Source: Podochytrium sp. JEL0797
Taxonomy: Eukaryota > Chytridiomycota > Chytridiomycetes > Chytridiales > Chytriomycetaceae
Assembly (NCBI GenBank): GCA_027596195.1
Contig: JADGJG010000117.1
Location: 1 to 40,927, forward strand
Reading direction: 5' to 3'
Length of the DNA stretch: 40,927 nucleotides
Shown here: one piece after another, positions 1-11,013 of the stretch
How positions within the stretch are numbered: position 1 is the first letter of the stretch
How the letters are laid out: each line of letters starts with the position of its first letter
The notes under the pieces: model-generated
Seen by the model: the letters and a program-made list of their open reading frames with translations, nothing else
What the model was told of the DNA's origin: nothing
Database searches by the model: none
Position numbers and translations under genes: made by a program

Positions 1-145
1 ATCAGCAATTGCGAAACCGCCGGATCACTCATCAATCTCCATCAGTAATCGAAGACGGACGAAAGACACGAAGGGTGGTGATGCAATCACAGACGAACGT
101 TGCTGATGCATCAACACGGAATCCTGACAGCGAACTTTACAAACC

Positions 146-498
146 TTCAATAGGGAGAAGTGTTACCATCTCTCCGATGCTGGAAGCGACACCAAACACT
201 TGAAGTCCGACGATTGCAAAACACATAAGTGCACCAGCGGGTCCCGACTTTGCAATCGCGCCTCCCGAGCGTAGGAGTAGCCCAGTTCCAATCGTACCAC
301 CTGCACGAATGAATACTCACAGTTACAACGGGTAGAAAAGAGAGATTGAAACGAAGGAGATGGGAACCCACCGACAGCAATCATTTCCAAATGTCTCGCC
401 TGCAGGGTCCTGTGTAGCTTATTTCCCGCAGGAATAGTGTGGAGAGCATCCTCCGTTTTCGAGCCGGGCACGGATAGATCGGTGTCAACTTCTTTCAT
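146..498 (-). CDS. Amino-acid permease, N-terminal part only (copy 1)
   Basis: This is the start of a YAT-family amino-acid permease. Exon 1 is 498..372 and exon 2 is 300..146. The protein begins MKEVDTDLSV and reads through the family block RTLQARHLEMIAVGG, then GTIGTGLLLRSGGAIA, and ends at the block VTLLPIEG. I chose the ATG at 498 because paralogs start a similar distance before this block; an in-frame ATG-like start upstream (627) would add 43 unlike residues. A good donor (GTTTGT) follows at 145. The next family exon (AFSALP..., GWNYW) is not found in the remaining 145 bp, although equivalent introns in the six sister genes are about 50-90 bp. The gene either has a longer intron and continues outside the window or is truncated. 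Confidence 0.75.
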
Positions 499-841
499 GA
501 TTTTTTGATCGTCTGTGAGCGTGGTTGGTCCCGTTTTGTATTTAAAAATGATATCAGGACCCTTGGATCGTTTCGTGATAACGCATTCGCCTCCACACAG
601 TCGAACCTCGCGTCGCAACGAGACCACTCCTTCCTTGCGCCACTTTTCGAACCTCTCTGAATAATGTAGTGCGTACTTTTTTTAATTTTCCGTAACAATG
701 AGGAACTCATGATCTTATTTTCATACAGAAGGTGTTCAAAAATCAAATAAACTTCATTTCGAATATACATAGATACATGAAAAGATACAAACACAGCACG
801 ATGCATCATCCCACGAACAATAACGCGACAACCATCCCCCT
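499..841. other. Intergenic, copy 1 promoter / copy 2 terminator
   Basis: This 343-bp gap lies between the start of permease copy 1 and the stop of copy 2, both on the minus strand. Open frames here have no family similarity. It should hold the 5' leader of copy 1 and the 3' UTR of copy 2. I see no other gene. Confidence 0.5.
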
Positions 842-3056
842 TCAGAAAAGCTTGTACCAAATTTTCTGGCCCCACTCCTTCAAATTCTTTGGTTTCTCGT
901 GCACTTGCTCGTTGATGGCCTTCTCTTCGGCACTCTCAATATGCTTTCCAGTCTCAAAGTCCATATCCTCGAATTTGATTTGTTTGAATCCGCTTACAAA
1001 GATGCCGTGGCCGAAGTACAAACACAAGAAGACGGGGATTCCTGGGGTGAATAAGTGTAAATTAGATTAAAAAATATCTCTGCATTTGCTTTGACGTACC
1101 GCAATACGTCCACGAGTCTCCAGTGTACCAGTTGATGTTGAAAAAGTCGGCATTGTCGACTCCATTAGTGTCAAATGCGCTGATGAGCAAGCAGAAACTT
1201 GTGAAGAAACCAATCGTCAACGAGAGGTAATCCGCGTATGGATAAAAGGGTTGAATGTATGGCAAGTCTTCGACCTTGTAGCCTTGCGACACGTAGCCCT
1301 TGCGGAATCTCAAGTGCGTGTATGACATGATAATCCAAGTTGCCATAATAGTATAGGAAATCACACCAGAGAGCCAGTTGAAGACATTAACAGAACCTGA
1401 CAAACCAAAACTATTGGTATAGGCTACTTCGAGGCCAGAACGCGACACACAACATACCATTTGGTCCGGAAGCGTACGCAGCGACGACCGCAATGACTCC
1501 AAACAGAGCAATAATACCCACAGAGTTCACAGGGACACCACGCTTATCAACCTTTGCAAAAAACTTTGGCGCAGATCCTTCCTCTGAGAGCCTCATGAGG
1601 GTGCGGGCACACGCATACACAGCCGAGTTGGCAGCACTGGTGGCTGCCACTATGATCACCGCGTTCATCAGGTCGGCGGCAAACCCGATTCCAATCGAAC
1701 TGTAAACATAAACGAACGGCGACGTTTTGATAGAAGCTCCGAGCAAAATTGGATCGTTCGGGTTCAGCAACACTCCAACAAAGAAGATAGAGCCGAGATA
1801 GAAGATCAGAATACGATCTATAAAGATATATGAGATCCCATGGCACACACTCCGTCACACTCTGAAGTGATTCGACTCACAGAAGGTTCCGTTGATTGCG
1901 CGTGGGACCGACATCCTTGGATTCGCAGCCTCGCCAGCAGTGAGACCAACGAGCTCAGTCCCTCCGTACGAAAAGAAGGCAGTAGTGAAAGCGCCAGCAA
2001 TGTTGAGGAACTGCTGGTATGAGCCATCACCTTGAATCGCCGGCGACCAGTTCCTGAACCAAAGTGGCCCAGTGCCAGTCCCAGCTCCAAACCAGACGCA
2101 GAAAGCAAAGGCCATAAAAATAACTTGCATATGGCATTTTAGTACCACAATTGCGCGTTCCGATTCTTACCAATGGCGATCACCTTGATTGTCGACAACA
2201 CAAACTCAACCTCCCCAAAGTTGTCAACAGGGAAAAAATTGAGGACCGTAATGGGAACCAAATACACTATCGACCAGACCCAAGAAGGGCATTGAGATTT
2301 GGGGATCCAGAAGCCTGAGCGAAAAAAACACGAGGATTTAGGATTGTTGTCGATGCAAACACCATTCTAACCCATGAGTGAAGCAACTCCAGACAATTCA
2401 GCAGGGAAGGTGAGCGCCCAGTTGAACCAGTACTGCCATCCAGACGCGAAACCAAGGGCGGGACTAACAAAGCGCCCTGGGAAAGCAGAAAACGCGCCTA
2501 CAAAATATAGAGCGTAAGTTTCCAAAACATTGACCAACAAAAGAAGAATTTACCTTCAACCGGCATGTAAGTCGCCATTTCTCCAATAGCCGAGGCGACG
2601 CCAAAAACTTGGGCACCAACGAGCGCAAAACACAACAAGGCCCCGATAGGACCGGCATGCGCTGTTGTTCTGGAATCAGTCCAGTTTCAATCTCCATTTG
2701 AAACCCACCAATAGCTCCTCCTGAACGAAGCAAGAGACCTGTTAAAAAAAGTTGGAATTTGGTGAGTCAAAAACTTTTCATCTCGACAAGGCGGGGCGGT
2801 GAAATTCAACCAAAAAAAGTGGTAGATAGAAGCGGCTGGGAGATAGAATACCAGTTCCGATAGTTCCTCCAATTGCAATCATCTCGAGATGCCTCGCTTT
2901 AAGCTTGCGTTTGAGATGGTTGCCTTCGGGAGCGAGGTCAAACACGTCATCGCTGCCTTCCTCTCCTTTCGTTGGCAGGCCACTCGCGTCAGCGACGATG
3001 AAGCCAGAATCTGCCTTTGCAACATCAGAAGCAACGGTTCCATCGATATCGGTCAT
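842..3056 (-). CDS. Amino-acid permease (YAT family), copy 2
   Basis: A plasma-membrane amino-acid/proton symporter of the APC superfamily (AA_permease fold, 12 membrane segments expected). Nine exons: 3056..2852, 2738..2709, 2661..2554, 2497..2372, 2314..2171, 2123..1881, 1817..1458, 1396..1100, 1041..842; 1713 nt, 570 residues, in frame throughout. GGTIGTG is near residues 63-69 after a soluble acidic N-terminus. The loop GTELVGLTAGEAANP and the late block KVDKRGVPVNSV are typical of fungal YAT permeases. The C-terminus ends EWGQKIWYKLF. The 30-nt second exon and 49-nt third intron are unusual splits within the first membrane segment; sister copies 3 and 4 lack one or both. An in-frame ATG at 3086 would add ten residues. 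The substrate cannot be read from sequence. Confidence 0.9.
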
Positions 3057-3636
3057 TTTTTGATCTTTTTCGGAGCAGGGAATCACAGACTTGTTTCCCC
3101 TTTGCGGAATGCCAAGCGCGCCACCTGAAATTAGTTCATTTTCCGGGAGTCAAGAGTCATAAACGCCACTTTTGTTGAGAATGAATGGTTTTTTTAAACA
3201 AACTTGAGTTTTGGATGCGGATGCGCTAATGAGAGGAAAAGCATTCGGACGTGATCCGGACATGTATGCGCAGCCATTTTCGCTCTCGGAACCTACCAAA
3301 AAGTTCGTGTATGTAATATGCATTCTTGTTTCGGGGGGGCGTCAGTGCATTAGTCGGATGAAAATGGAAATGAATTAAAATGGGACTTGATTCCACCACG
3401 TGATTTCACTGCGTGATTCCACCGCCTTATTCCACTGCGCAGGCAACACACGATAAATATATTTATTTGAAGGATTAAGCTCCATTCCCCTTGTTGACTC
3501 GAAGGTAGATCAATGAATTTCTCTAAATTTCTATGTTCTGCCATTAACAAGTCCCATCCAAGGTTCAGGATTCCGGTTATTTGTCTCGTTGTCGAGAGGG
3601 AGAAAAAATAAACATTTATATTACAGCAAAGTACAA
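3057..3636. other. Intergenic between permease copies 2 and 3
   Basis: A 580-bp stretch that should hold the copy 2 promoter and the copy 3 3' region. It contains a run of related short words around 3393-3440 (three repeats of 'ttccac(t/c)'-type motifs). No convincing gene is seen. Confidence 0.4.
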
Positions 3637-5718
3637 TCAGAACAACTTGGACCTCATCTTACTTCCCCACTCCTTCAAATTCTTGGGTTTCACATGTACA
3701 ATATCGTTCTCTGCCTTCTCCTCGGCCGTTTCAATGTACTTTCCAGTCTCAAAGTCCATATTCTCATACTTGACTTGGCTGAAGCCGCTGACAAAGATGG
3801 CGTGGCCAAAGTAACAGCAGACCGTGATGGGGATTCCTGGAACTCAGGTTCAGCATCAAGGTAAAAGCAAAACATCAATGCACAGCAGCCAAAAACGTAC
3901 CACAATAAGTCCACGAATTGCCAGTAAACCAGTTGATGTTGAAAAAGTCGGCATTATCGACTCCATTAGTGTCAAACGCGCTAAGGAGCAAACAGAACGA
4001 GGTAAAGAAACCAATCGTCAAGGAGAGGTAATCCGAGTATGGATAGAATGGTTGAATGTATGGCAAGTCTTCGACTTTGTAGCCTTGCGACACGTAGCCC
4101 TTGCGGAATCTCAAGTGCGTGTAGGACATGATAATCCACGCAGCCATGATACCGTACGAAATGACACCAGAGAGCCAGTTGAAAACGTTGACGGATCCTG
4201 GCGTTGGTGTAAGTGTAGATCGATTTTGAGTGGATTCAACGCGAGATTCAACATACCATCAGGACCAGAAGCGTAAGCAGCGACGACGGCAACGACACCA
4301 AAGATGGCAACAATCAAGACAGAGTTGACAGGAACTCCACGCTTATCGACTTTTCCAAAGAACTTTGGCGCCGATCCTTCCTCCGAGAGCCTCATGAGGG
4401 TGCGCGCACAAGCATACACGGCCGAGTTGGCAGCAGAAGTGGCAGCAACGACAATGACTGCGTTCATGAGATCGGCCGCAAACCCGATTCCAATCGAGCT
4501 GTAAACGTACACGAAGGGTGACGTTTTGATAGAAGCTCCGAGCAAAATTGGATCATTCGGGTTCAGCAAGACTCCAACGAAAAAGATGGCACCGAGATAG
4601 AAGATCAGAATACGATCTAGAAAGATGTTAGAACCAACAACACTGCAGGGATTTGACTTACAAAAGGTTCCATTGATTGCGCGTGGGACTGACTTTTTTG
4701 GATTCGCAGCCTCGCCAGCAGTGAGCCCAACAAGCTCGGTCCCTCCGTACGAGAAGAAAGCAGTAGTGAACGCGCCGGCAATGTTAAGGAACTGTTGTAA
4801 TGAAGTATCGCCCTGAATGGGAGGATTCCAGTTCTTGAACCAAAGTGGCCCAGTGCCAGTCCCAGCTCCAAACCATACGCAGAAGGCGATGCACAAGAAG
4901 ATAACTAACACACGTGCAAATTTAGCGACCTCAAAAGCGCTCGTTAAGATTCTTACCAATGGCGATAACCTTGATGGTGGACAACACAAACTCGACCTCG
5001 CCAAAGTTTTCGACCGGGAAGAGATTGAGCACCGTGATGGGGACCAAATACACAAAAGACCAGACCCAAGAAGGACACTTTGACGGCGATATCCAAAATC
5101 CCATGAGAGAGGCGATCCCAGAGAGCTCGGCAGGGAAAGTGAAGACCCAATTCATCTAAACGAGAAAACACAAATTGAGCCTCATCAAACAAGCCGTGTT
5201 CCGCGAGACACACGTACCCAGTAGTTCCATCCGCTAGCGAAACCTAACGCGGGACTTACGAAGCGGGTGGGCAGCGCAGAAAACGCTCCTAACAATTTTT
5301 TAGTCTTGGCGAATTCATTCATCAATGTATGAACGGAGGGACCATACCTTCGATAGGCAGATATGTAGCCATCTCTCCAATGGCACTGGCAACGCCATAA
5401 ACCTGAAGTCCAACGAGCGCAAAGCACATGAGCGCCCCGATGGGACCTGGAAAATTTTGGCTCAGAATGTGGCGCATGAACAAAACCGAGCCACCGAACG
5501 TTACCAGCTGATGCAATAGCGCCTCCAGAGCGCAAAAGGAGACCAGTTCCGATGGTTCCACCAATGGCAATCATTTCGAGGTGTCTCGCCTGCAACTTGC
5601 GTTTGAGGTGGTTGCCTTCCGGAGCGAGGTCGAACACGCCAAGATCTCCGGCATCGTCATCCTTCTTAATGGCTGTAGTAGCGTCGGCAACAACGAAGCC
5701 AGTGTCCGTATCTGTCAT
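3637..5718 (-). CDS. Amino-acid permease (YAT family), copy 3
   Basis: The closest sister of copy 2, sharing long identical stretches and exon sizes (243, 360, 297 and 200 nt for the last four exons). Exons: 5718..5505, 5446..5348, 5288..5218, 5155..4957, 4904..4662, 4616..4257, 4197..3901, 3836..3637; 1683 nt, 560 residues. GGTIGTG is at about 53-59, and the C-terminus is KEWGSKMRSKLF. The first two introns of copy 2 are absent, so the first membrane segment is encoded in one piece; an extra intron sits after GWNYW. I chose the ATG at 5718 (MTDTDTGF) because it matches MTDIDG of copy 2; an in-frame ATG at 5802 lies upstream. The pair is a recent tandem duplication. Confidence 0.9.
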
Positions 5719-6074
5719 TGTGGTGTGATTTGGGGGGGAATTGAAATATTCTCGCTGTCTTTCTTTATTTGTTTTTTCGGTGGCACTTGCGCAGTTATTC
5801 ATTTGGGGGCTTGCAGGAAATCACGAAACCAACAAAACTCATTTTCAAATCACATCGACGCCACTCCGGACGCCACGCCCGTCTCGTTTCTGACTAATCA
5901 TTCATTTCCAACCCTCGTTTTAAAAAAGAATGGATCGCTGCAGATTCGTCCTCCCCTCATCCCGAAACCCCTTGAACTACGGGGTTTGAATTGAAAGACT
6001 GGTTAAAAGAGAAAGCATCGAAACCACAACATTCCTTTTTTTCAATTACTTTATATTCACAAAATAAGGGCACC
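5719..6074. other. Intergenic between permease copies 3 and 4
   Basis: A 356-bp gap with the presumed promoter of copy 3 and the 3' end of copy 4. No gene or conserved element recognised. Confidence 0.4.
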
Positions 6075-8038
6075 TCAGAACAACTTGAACCAAATCCTCT
6101 GCCCCCATTCCGCCATATTCTTTGGTCTTTCATGAATATGATCATTCGCAACCTTTTCCTCCTCCGATTCGTAAAACTTGCCCGTCTCGAAATCCATTTC
6201 CATCAAGGGCACCATTTTGAGCGACCCCGGCTTGACCATGCCGTATCCAAAGTAGAACAGAATGGTAACAGGAACTCCGCAATAGGTCCACGAGTTGTTC
6301 ATCCACCAGTTGAGGTTGAAAAAGTCGGAGGTGGCCACGCCGTTGGGGTAAAACGCGGAGACGAGCATGAAGCATGTGATGATGGATCCGATGGTGATGG
6401 ACAGGTAGTCAGAGTACGGGTAGAATGGCGCAATGTAGGGCAGGTCTTCCACTTTGCGGCCTTGCGCGAGGTAACCGGCGCGGAATCGGAGGTGCGTGAA
6501 GGACATGATCATCCATGCGGCCATGATTCCGTACGAGATGACACCGGCAAGCCAGTTGAACACGTTCACGGATCCTGGTTGAAGTTCGTGGTGAGTTTTC
6601 TTCTTCTGTTGAATGCCACGAAAACCTTTTCATACCATCTGGACCGGATGCGTACGCCGCGACAACAGCCAGCAATCCAACAAATGCTACGGCGGCGACA
6701 GAGTTGACTGGCACGCCACGCTTGTCAACTTTTCCAAAGAGCTTGGGCGCAGAACCGTCCTGAGCAAGGCGAAGGAGGGTTCTTGAACAAGCGTAGATTG
6801 ATGAGTTGGCTGCGGATGTAGCGGCCACAATGATGATCTGAAGGAGGTGTGTGAGATTAACGAAATGCATTGAAGGCAAAGCGAAACTCACAGCATTCAT
6901 GAAATCCGCAGCGAAACTGATATTTGCGAGATTGTACGCCCACACGAAGGGTGACGTTTTAATGGAAGCTGCTTGGAGCACCGGGTCGTTTGGGTTCAAG
7001 AGTACTCCGACGAGGAACAACGATCCGAGGTAGAAGATAATGATCCGGTAGAAGGTGCCGTTAATGGCTCTTGGGACGGACTTTCTCGGGTTGGCAGCCT
7101 CGCCGGCAGTGAGACCAACGAGTTCCGTGCCTCCATACGAGAAGAAGGCGGTGGTGAACGTGTTTCCAATGTTCAAAAATTGGCTGAGAGGGTTGTCTCC
7201 AACGATGGCAGGATTCCAGTTTGTGAACCAAAGAGGCCCGGTGCCTTGTCCAACGCCGAACCAGAGGAAGAATGCGATCAGAAGGAACAGGACGATGGCA
7301 AAAATCTTGATGATGCAGAGCACGAACTCCACTTCCGCGAAGCCTGTGTTTTCAAAAAATCAGTTCATTCCTTTGCCGCCTTGTTCTAAAAAATCCTCAC
7401 CAGTGACGGATGTGAGATTCACCCCAACCAGAGGGACCATGTAAACCAAAGACCATACCCAAGATGGGCACACAGACGGCGCCACCCAGTATCCCATGAG
7501 CGAGGCGATTCCAGAGAGCTCTGCGAGAGGAAAGTCAGGATTTGACAATGTAGTCGCATGCAAGGATTCTCACCAGCTGGGAAGGTGAGGACCCAGTTCA
7601 TCCAGTAGTTCCAACCCCCGCAGAAACCTAACGCTTCATTCACAAAGCGGGCGGGGAAGTGCGAGAAGGCACCTTCGACGGGCAGGTAACTTTCATCGGA
7701 TGTAAGTGTTTGTGATTTGTTGGGCAAGCGAAACTCACGTCGCCATCTCGCCGATGCTCGTGGCCACGCCGTACACTTGCAACCCAACGAGGGCAAAGCA
7801 GAGCAGTGCACCTGCAGGTCCAGCGGTCGCAATAGCACCTCCCGAACGCAGGAGTAAACCAGTTCCGATCGTGCCACCTGTACCAGAGTCAGTAAAAGAT
7901 GCGGGGTCAAACCAAGGAAGGAGTCAAACCGATTGCAATCATCTCGAGATGCCTCGCCTGCAGCTTGCGGTGGAGGCGGCCCTCGGGAGTGGTGTGGAGG
8001 GCGTCCAGGTCGGGGGTGGAAGCTTTCTTGTCGTCCAT
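6075..8038 (-). CDS. Amino-acid permease (YAT family), copy 4
   Basis: Seven exons: 8038..7930, 7877..7739, 7689..7574, 7520..7401, 7343..6892, 6837..6636, 6574..6075; 1638 nt, 545 residues. The start MDDKKAST matches the short N-termini of its sisters; an in-frame ATG at 8095 exists upstream. GGTIGTG is near 36-42. It belongs with copies 2 and 3 by its C-terminus (EWGQRIWFKLF) and KVDKRGVPVNSV block, but its intron pattern differs. The intron after the IAI codons is missing (IFAIVLFLL reads straight through), the last intron is missing, and a unique intron lies after FMNA (6891..6838). It is the promoter-proximal member of the minus-strand group and diverges from copy 5. Confidence 0.9.
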
Positions 8039-8822
8039 GTTGGTTTGATTAATTATTCGGGGATTCGAGTGGCGTTTGGATCTCTTTTTATCCATTTTTC
8101 GCTCGGCTTGTGTGGCAAAAAATCTCATTTCGGAGTGCTTGGTCCGCGATCGGACCTCGTTTCTCGTGGGGGAGGCGTCACGGATCCACACATATTCTCG
8201 GCTAGTGATGCCCCCGTTATCAGCTCTTTGGGATGCGCTCTGCCGTCGCAATACGTGGGAAATCAAATCTTATCTTTGTCTGGGGGCACGGTGTTTAGTA
8301 ATATAAATCAGCCGCCGTGGATATCACTTTCGAAGGTCACGCATGCATGATTTGTGAATTGTTTACTATTTACTTGAGTGGCCGCGTTTTTATTACTACA
8401 AGTGGCGCCAGAGTGGCGTCTGGGATATTTGCCACCCAGCAAATTGCACGAAATTGTGGATAAACAGAGGGCAATCACAAATTGGAAACGAGCCACCTGA
8501 GAGCGAAAGAGTGCCTTTTGTGTTGCGGGTTGCCACGAATTGCGAGGCTTGGTGAATTCACATCCCCCAACCATTCCTTATCTGTGCCTTATCACGAAGC
8601 CGCACGCGTGACAAAAAAAAACACCGCCAGTGACTCTCACTTGCTCACGAAAACGAGCCCAGAGCGACCCCCGATTTGAAATTTCATACTCGAGGTTCAA
8701 CATAAAGATGCCTCATCGCCAAGGTTCGAAAGTGGCTTTACAATCGAATGATTCGATTTCAACTTTGCATTTATAGAGGGCTTGGCCTCCGTTTACCCAA
8801 AAAATCAAACGAAAACCAAGAT
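8039..8822. promoter_or_regulatory. Divergent promoter region between permease copies 4 and 5
   Basis: These 784 bp separate the two oppositely transcribed permease groups. Four GATA-type words are visible on the minus strand: TTATCA at 8217-8222, CTTATC at 8269-8274, CTTATC at 8577-8582 and CTTATCA at 8588-8594 (reverse complements TGATAA, GATAAG, GATAAG, TGATAAG). In fungi such sites bind nitrogen-regulatory GATA factors (AreA/Nit2/Gln3 type) that control amino-acid permeases. A TATA-like TTTATAGAG lies about 50 bp before the copy 5 ATG. Functional use is inferred. Confidence 0.4.
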
Positions 8823-10620
8823 ATGACTTCAATTGTCGATGAGGATATCCTCAAAACCGCCGCAGAAGGCGGAAAGCTCCATCGGACGCTCCAGTCCCGA
8901 CACCTCGAGATGATTGCCATCGGGGGTACGATCGGAACGGGCCTCCTTCTTCGATCCGGAAATGCCATTGCAACTGCTGGTCCAGTCGGCGCTCTTCTTT
9001 GCTTCTCTCTCGTCGGTCTTCAAGTTTACGGAGTTGCCTCGGCCGTCGGGGAAATGGTCACCTACCTGCCTGTTGAGGGTGCATTCTCAGCCCTGCCGCA
9101 CCGCTTTGTCAACGGGGCCCTTGGTTTCACGAGTGGCTGGAATTACGGAGTGAGTTGTGTTTTGTTCCTGTGGGCAGGGATCAGCATCTAACAACACATC
9201 TCCACCAGCTCAACTGGAGTCTCATCTTTCCTGCCGAACTTGCTGGGATCGCAAATCTGATGGTCTTCTGGATCCCCACATCGACATGCCCAACTTTCGT
9301 TTGGAGTCTCGTGTACCTTGTGCCCATCATTGGCCTCAACTGCTTCCCCGTCAGTTCCTTTGCTGAGGTTGAATTCTACCTGTCGTACATCAAAGTCATT
9401 GCCATCGTGGTCTTTATCCTTGTCTCAGTCTTCGTTTGGTTCGGCGTTGGACAAGGCACCGGGCCTCTGTGGTTCACCAACTGGAGCCCCGCGATCCAAG
9501 GCGAAGACTCTGTGGAGCAGTTTGTAAACATCGCCGGCGCATTCACCACCGCTTTCCTGTCGTTTGGAGGAACCGAGATGGTCGGATTGACGGCAGCCGA
9601 GGCCTCGAACCCGCGAAAAACGGTCCCGAAAGCCATCAACGGTAATATATTCCGATTTTGCTGCGTTTTTTTCAAACAACTGACTCAATCGTCACTAGGC
9701 ACCTTCTTCAAGATTTTTGCATTCTACATCCTCTCCGTGTTCTTTGTTGGCGTTTTGCTGCCCCCTGATGATCCCATCCTTCAAGCCGAAACTGTGAACA
9801 CGTCGCCCTTTGTGTATGTTTACAGTTCGATTGGAATCGGGTTTGCCAGTCACATGATGAACGCAATTATCATTCTCGCAGTCACAACTGGTACGTGATT
9901 CTTTTCGCACGTTGGTGGAAAAATAAATGCTGACTCGTTTAATGCCATTCAGCTGCCAATTCCTCCGTTTACGCCTGCGCACGCACACTCAACCGACTAG
10001 CCGAGGAAGGATCCGCTCCCAAGATTATCGGACGCGTCGACAAACGCGGGGTTCCCATGATTTCGGTTCTCGTCACAGCCGCATTCGGTTTGGCAGCAGT
10101 CGCAGCAGCTTATGCGGCCGGACCCGATGGAGCCGGCTACGTCTTTGATTGGCTCGCAAGTGTCATTTCCTTCAACTGTCTCGTTGCTTGGGCATTCATG
10201 ACCATCACCCACATTCGCTTCCGTTACGGATACCTCGCACAAGGCCGCAAGCTCGAAGACCTGCCTTACGTCGCGCCGTTCTTCCCATACCTCGACATTC
10301 TGTCTCTCACGCTTGGAATCTTTGCGGCCTTCTGCATGTTCTTGAGCGCGTTCTATGGCGTCAAGGAGTACAACCTCAAGTGGTTCACATCCAACGCGTG
10401 GGTGTACGTTGGGATTCCCATTTTGCTCGTCAATTACGTGTGCCATGCATCGTTCAAGAGCGGGTTCGGTCTTGTAAAGTACGAGGATATGGATTTCGAG
10501 ACGGGTAGATACATTGAAACAGCACAGGATAAGGAGGAGAACGAGCGGGAGGAGGAGAGGCCGAAGGGCTGGAACGCGTTTTTGGACAAACTGAGGAATT
10601 CGAAACTCAACTTGAAATAA
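8823..10620 (+). CDS. Amino-acid permease (YAT family), copy 5
   Basis: First of the plus-strand group. Four exons: 8823..9149, 9209..9641, 9699..9890, 9953..10620; 1620 nt, 539 residues. It begins MTSIVDED; sister copy 6 begins MSSIVDD, which decides this ATG over the in-frame one at 8748. GGTIGTG is at 34-40. Subfamily marks are GGKLHRTLQSRHLEM at the N-terminus, GRVDKRGVPM in the late cytosolic loop, and the C-terminus LDKLRNSKLNLK, unlike the WYKLF/WFKLF ends of copies 2-4. It has the fewest introns of the family. The intron after NYG has moved slightly relative to copy 3. No defects seen. Confidence 0.9.
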
Positions 10621-11013
10621 ATTAATATGCATGATTCTCTATATCGATTCAACTCGTTTGCGTGAATAGTGCTGAATAATTCGTCTGAGTAGCAAGAATT
10701 TCATTGATCTGCGATATCATCATCATTTCATAATATAATTGTTCTTACACGTGCATAACGTTGTTTCGTAATTCGGCTGGGCGATTCCTCTTTCTTCGCG
10801 GGATTTTGTAATGTTTTAGGTGCGTGGCGAAACGATGAGGCTTGACTCATTTCCACCGCCACATAATCAAAAATCTCATTTCCGATGGCGCAATTTTGAT
10901 AACGACAAACAAGGTTCAAACAAGCCGGCCATTTACGGTGATTCGATGGCGATACCAGCGTGATAAGCCCAGTGCCCGGTCACGCAAGAAAAAAAAGAAC
11001 CAAAAACCGTCAG
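10621..11013. promoter_or_regulatory. Intergenic with GATA motifs upstream of permease copy 6
   Basis: A 393-bp gap. TGATAA lies at 10897-10902 and TGATAAG at 10961-10967, within about 120 and 50 bp of the copy 6 ATG. The same motif class occurs in the copy 4/5 divergent promoter, which suggests shared nitrogen-type control (inference). Confidence 0.35.

Noticed and set aside
147..380. Many long open frames overlapping the permease, Argonaute and phosphatase genes on the opposite strand or in other frames
   Set aside because: They overlap exons with clear homology and splice structure, recur antisense in every paralog, and have no recognisable content of their own.
3393..3440. Short repeated 'ttccac' words as a regulatory array
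   Set aside because: Only three imperfect copies with irregular spacing; not distinguishable from chance.
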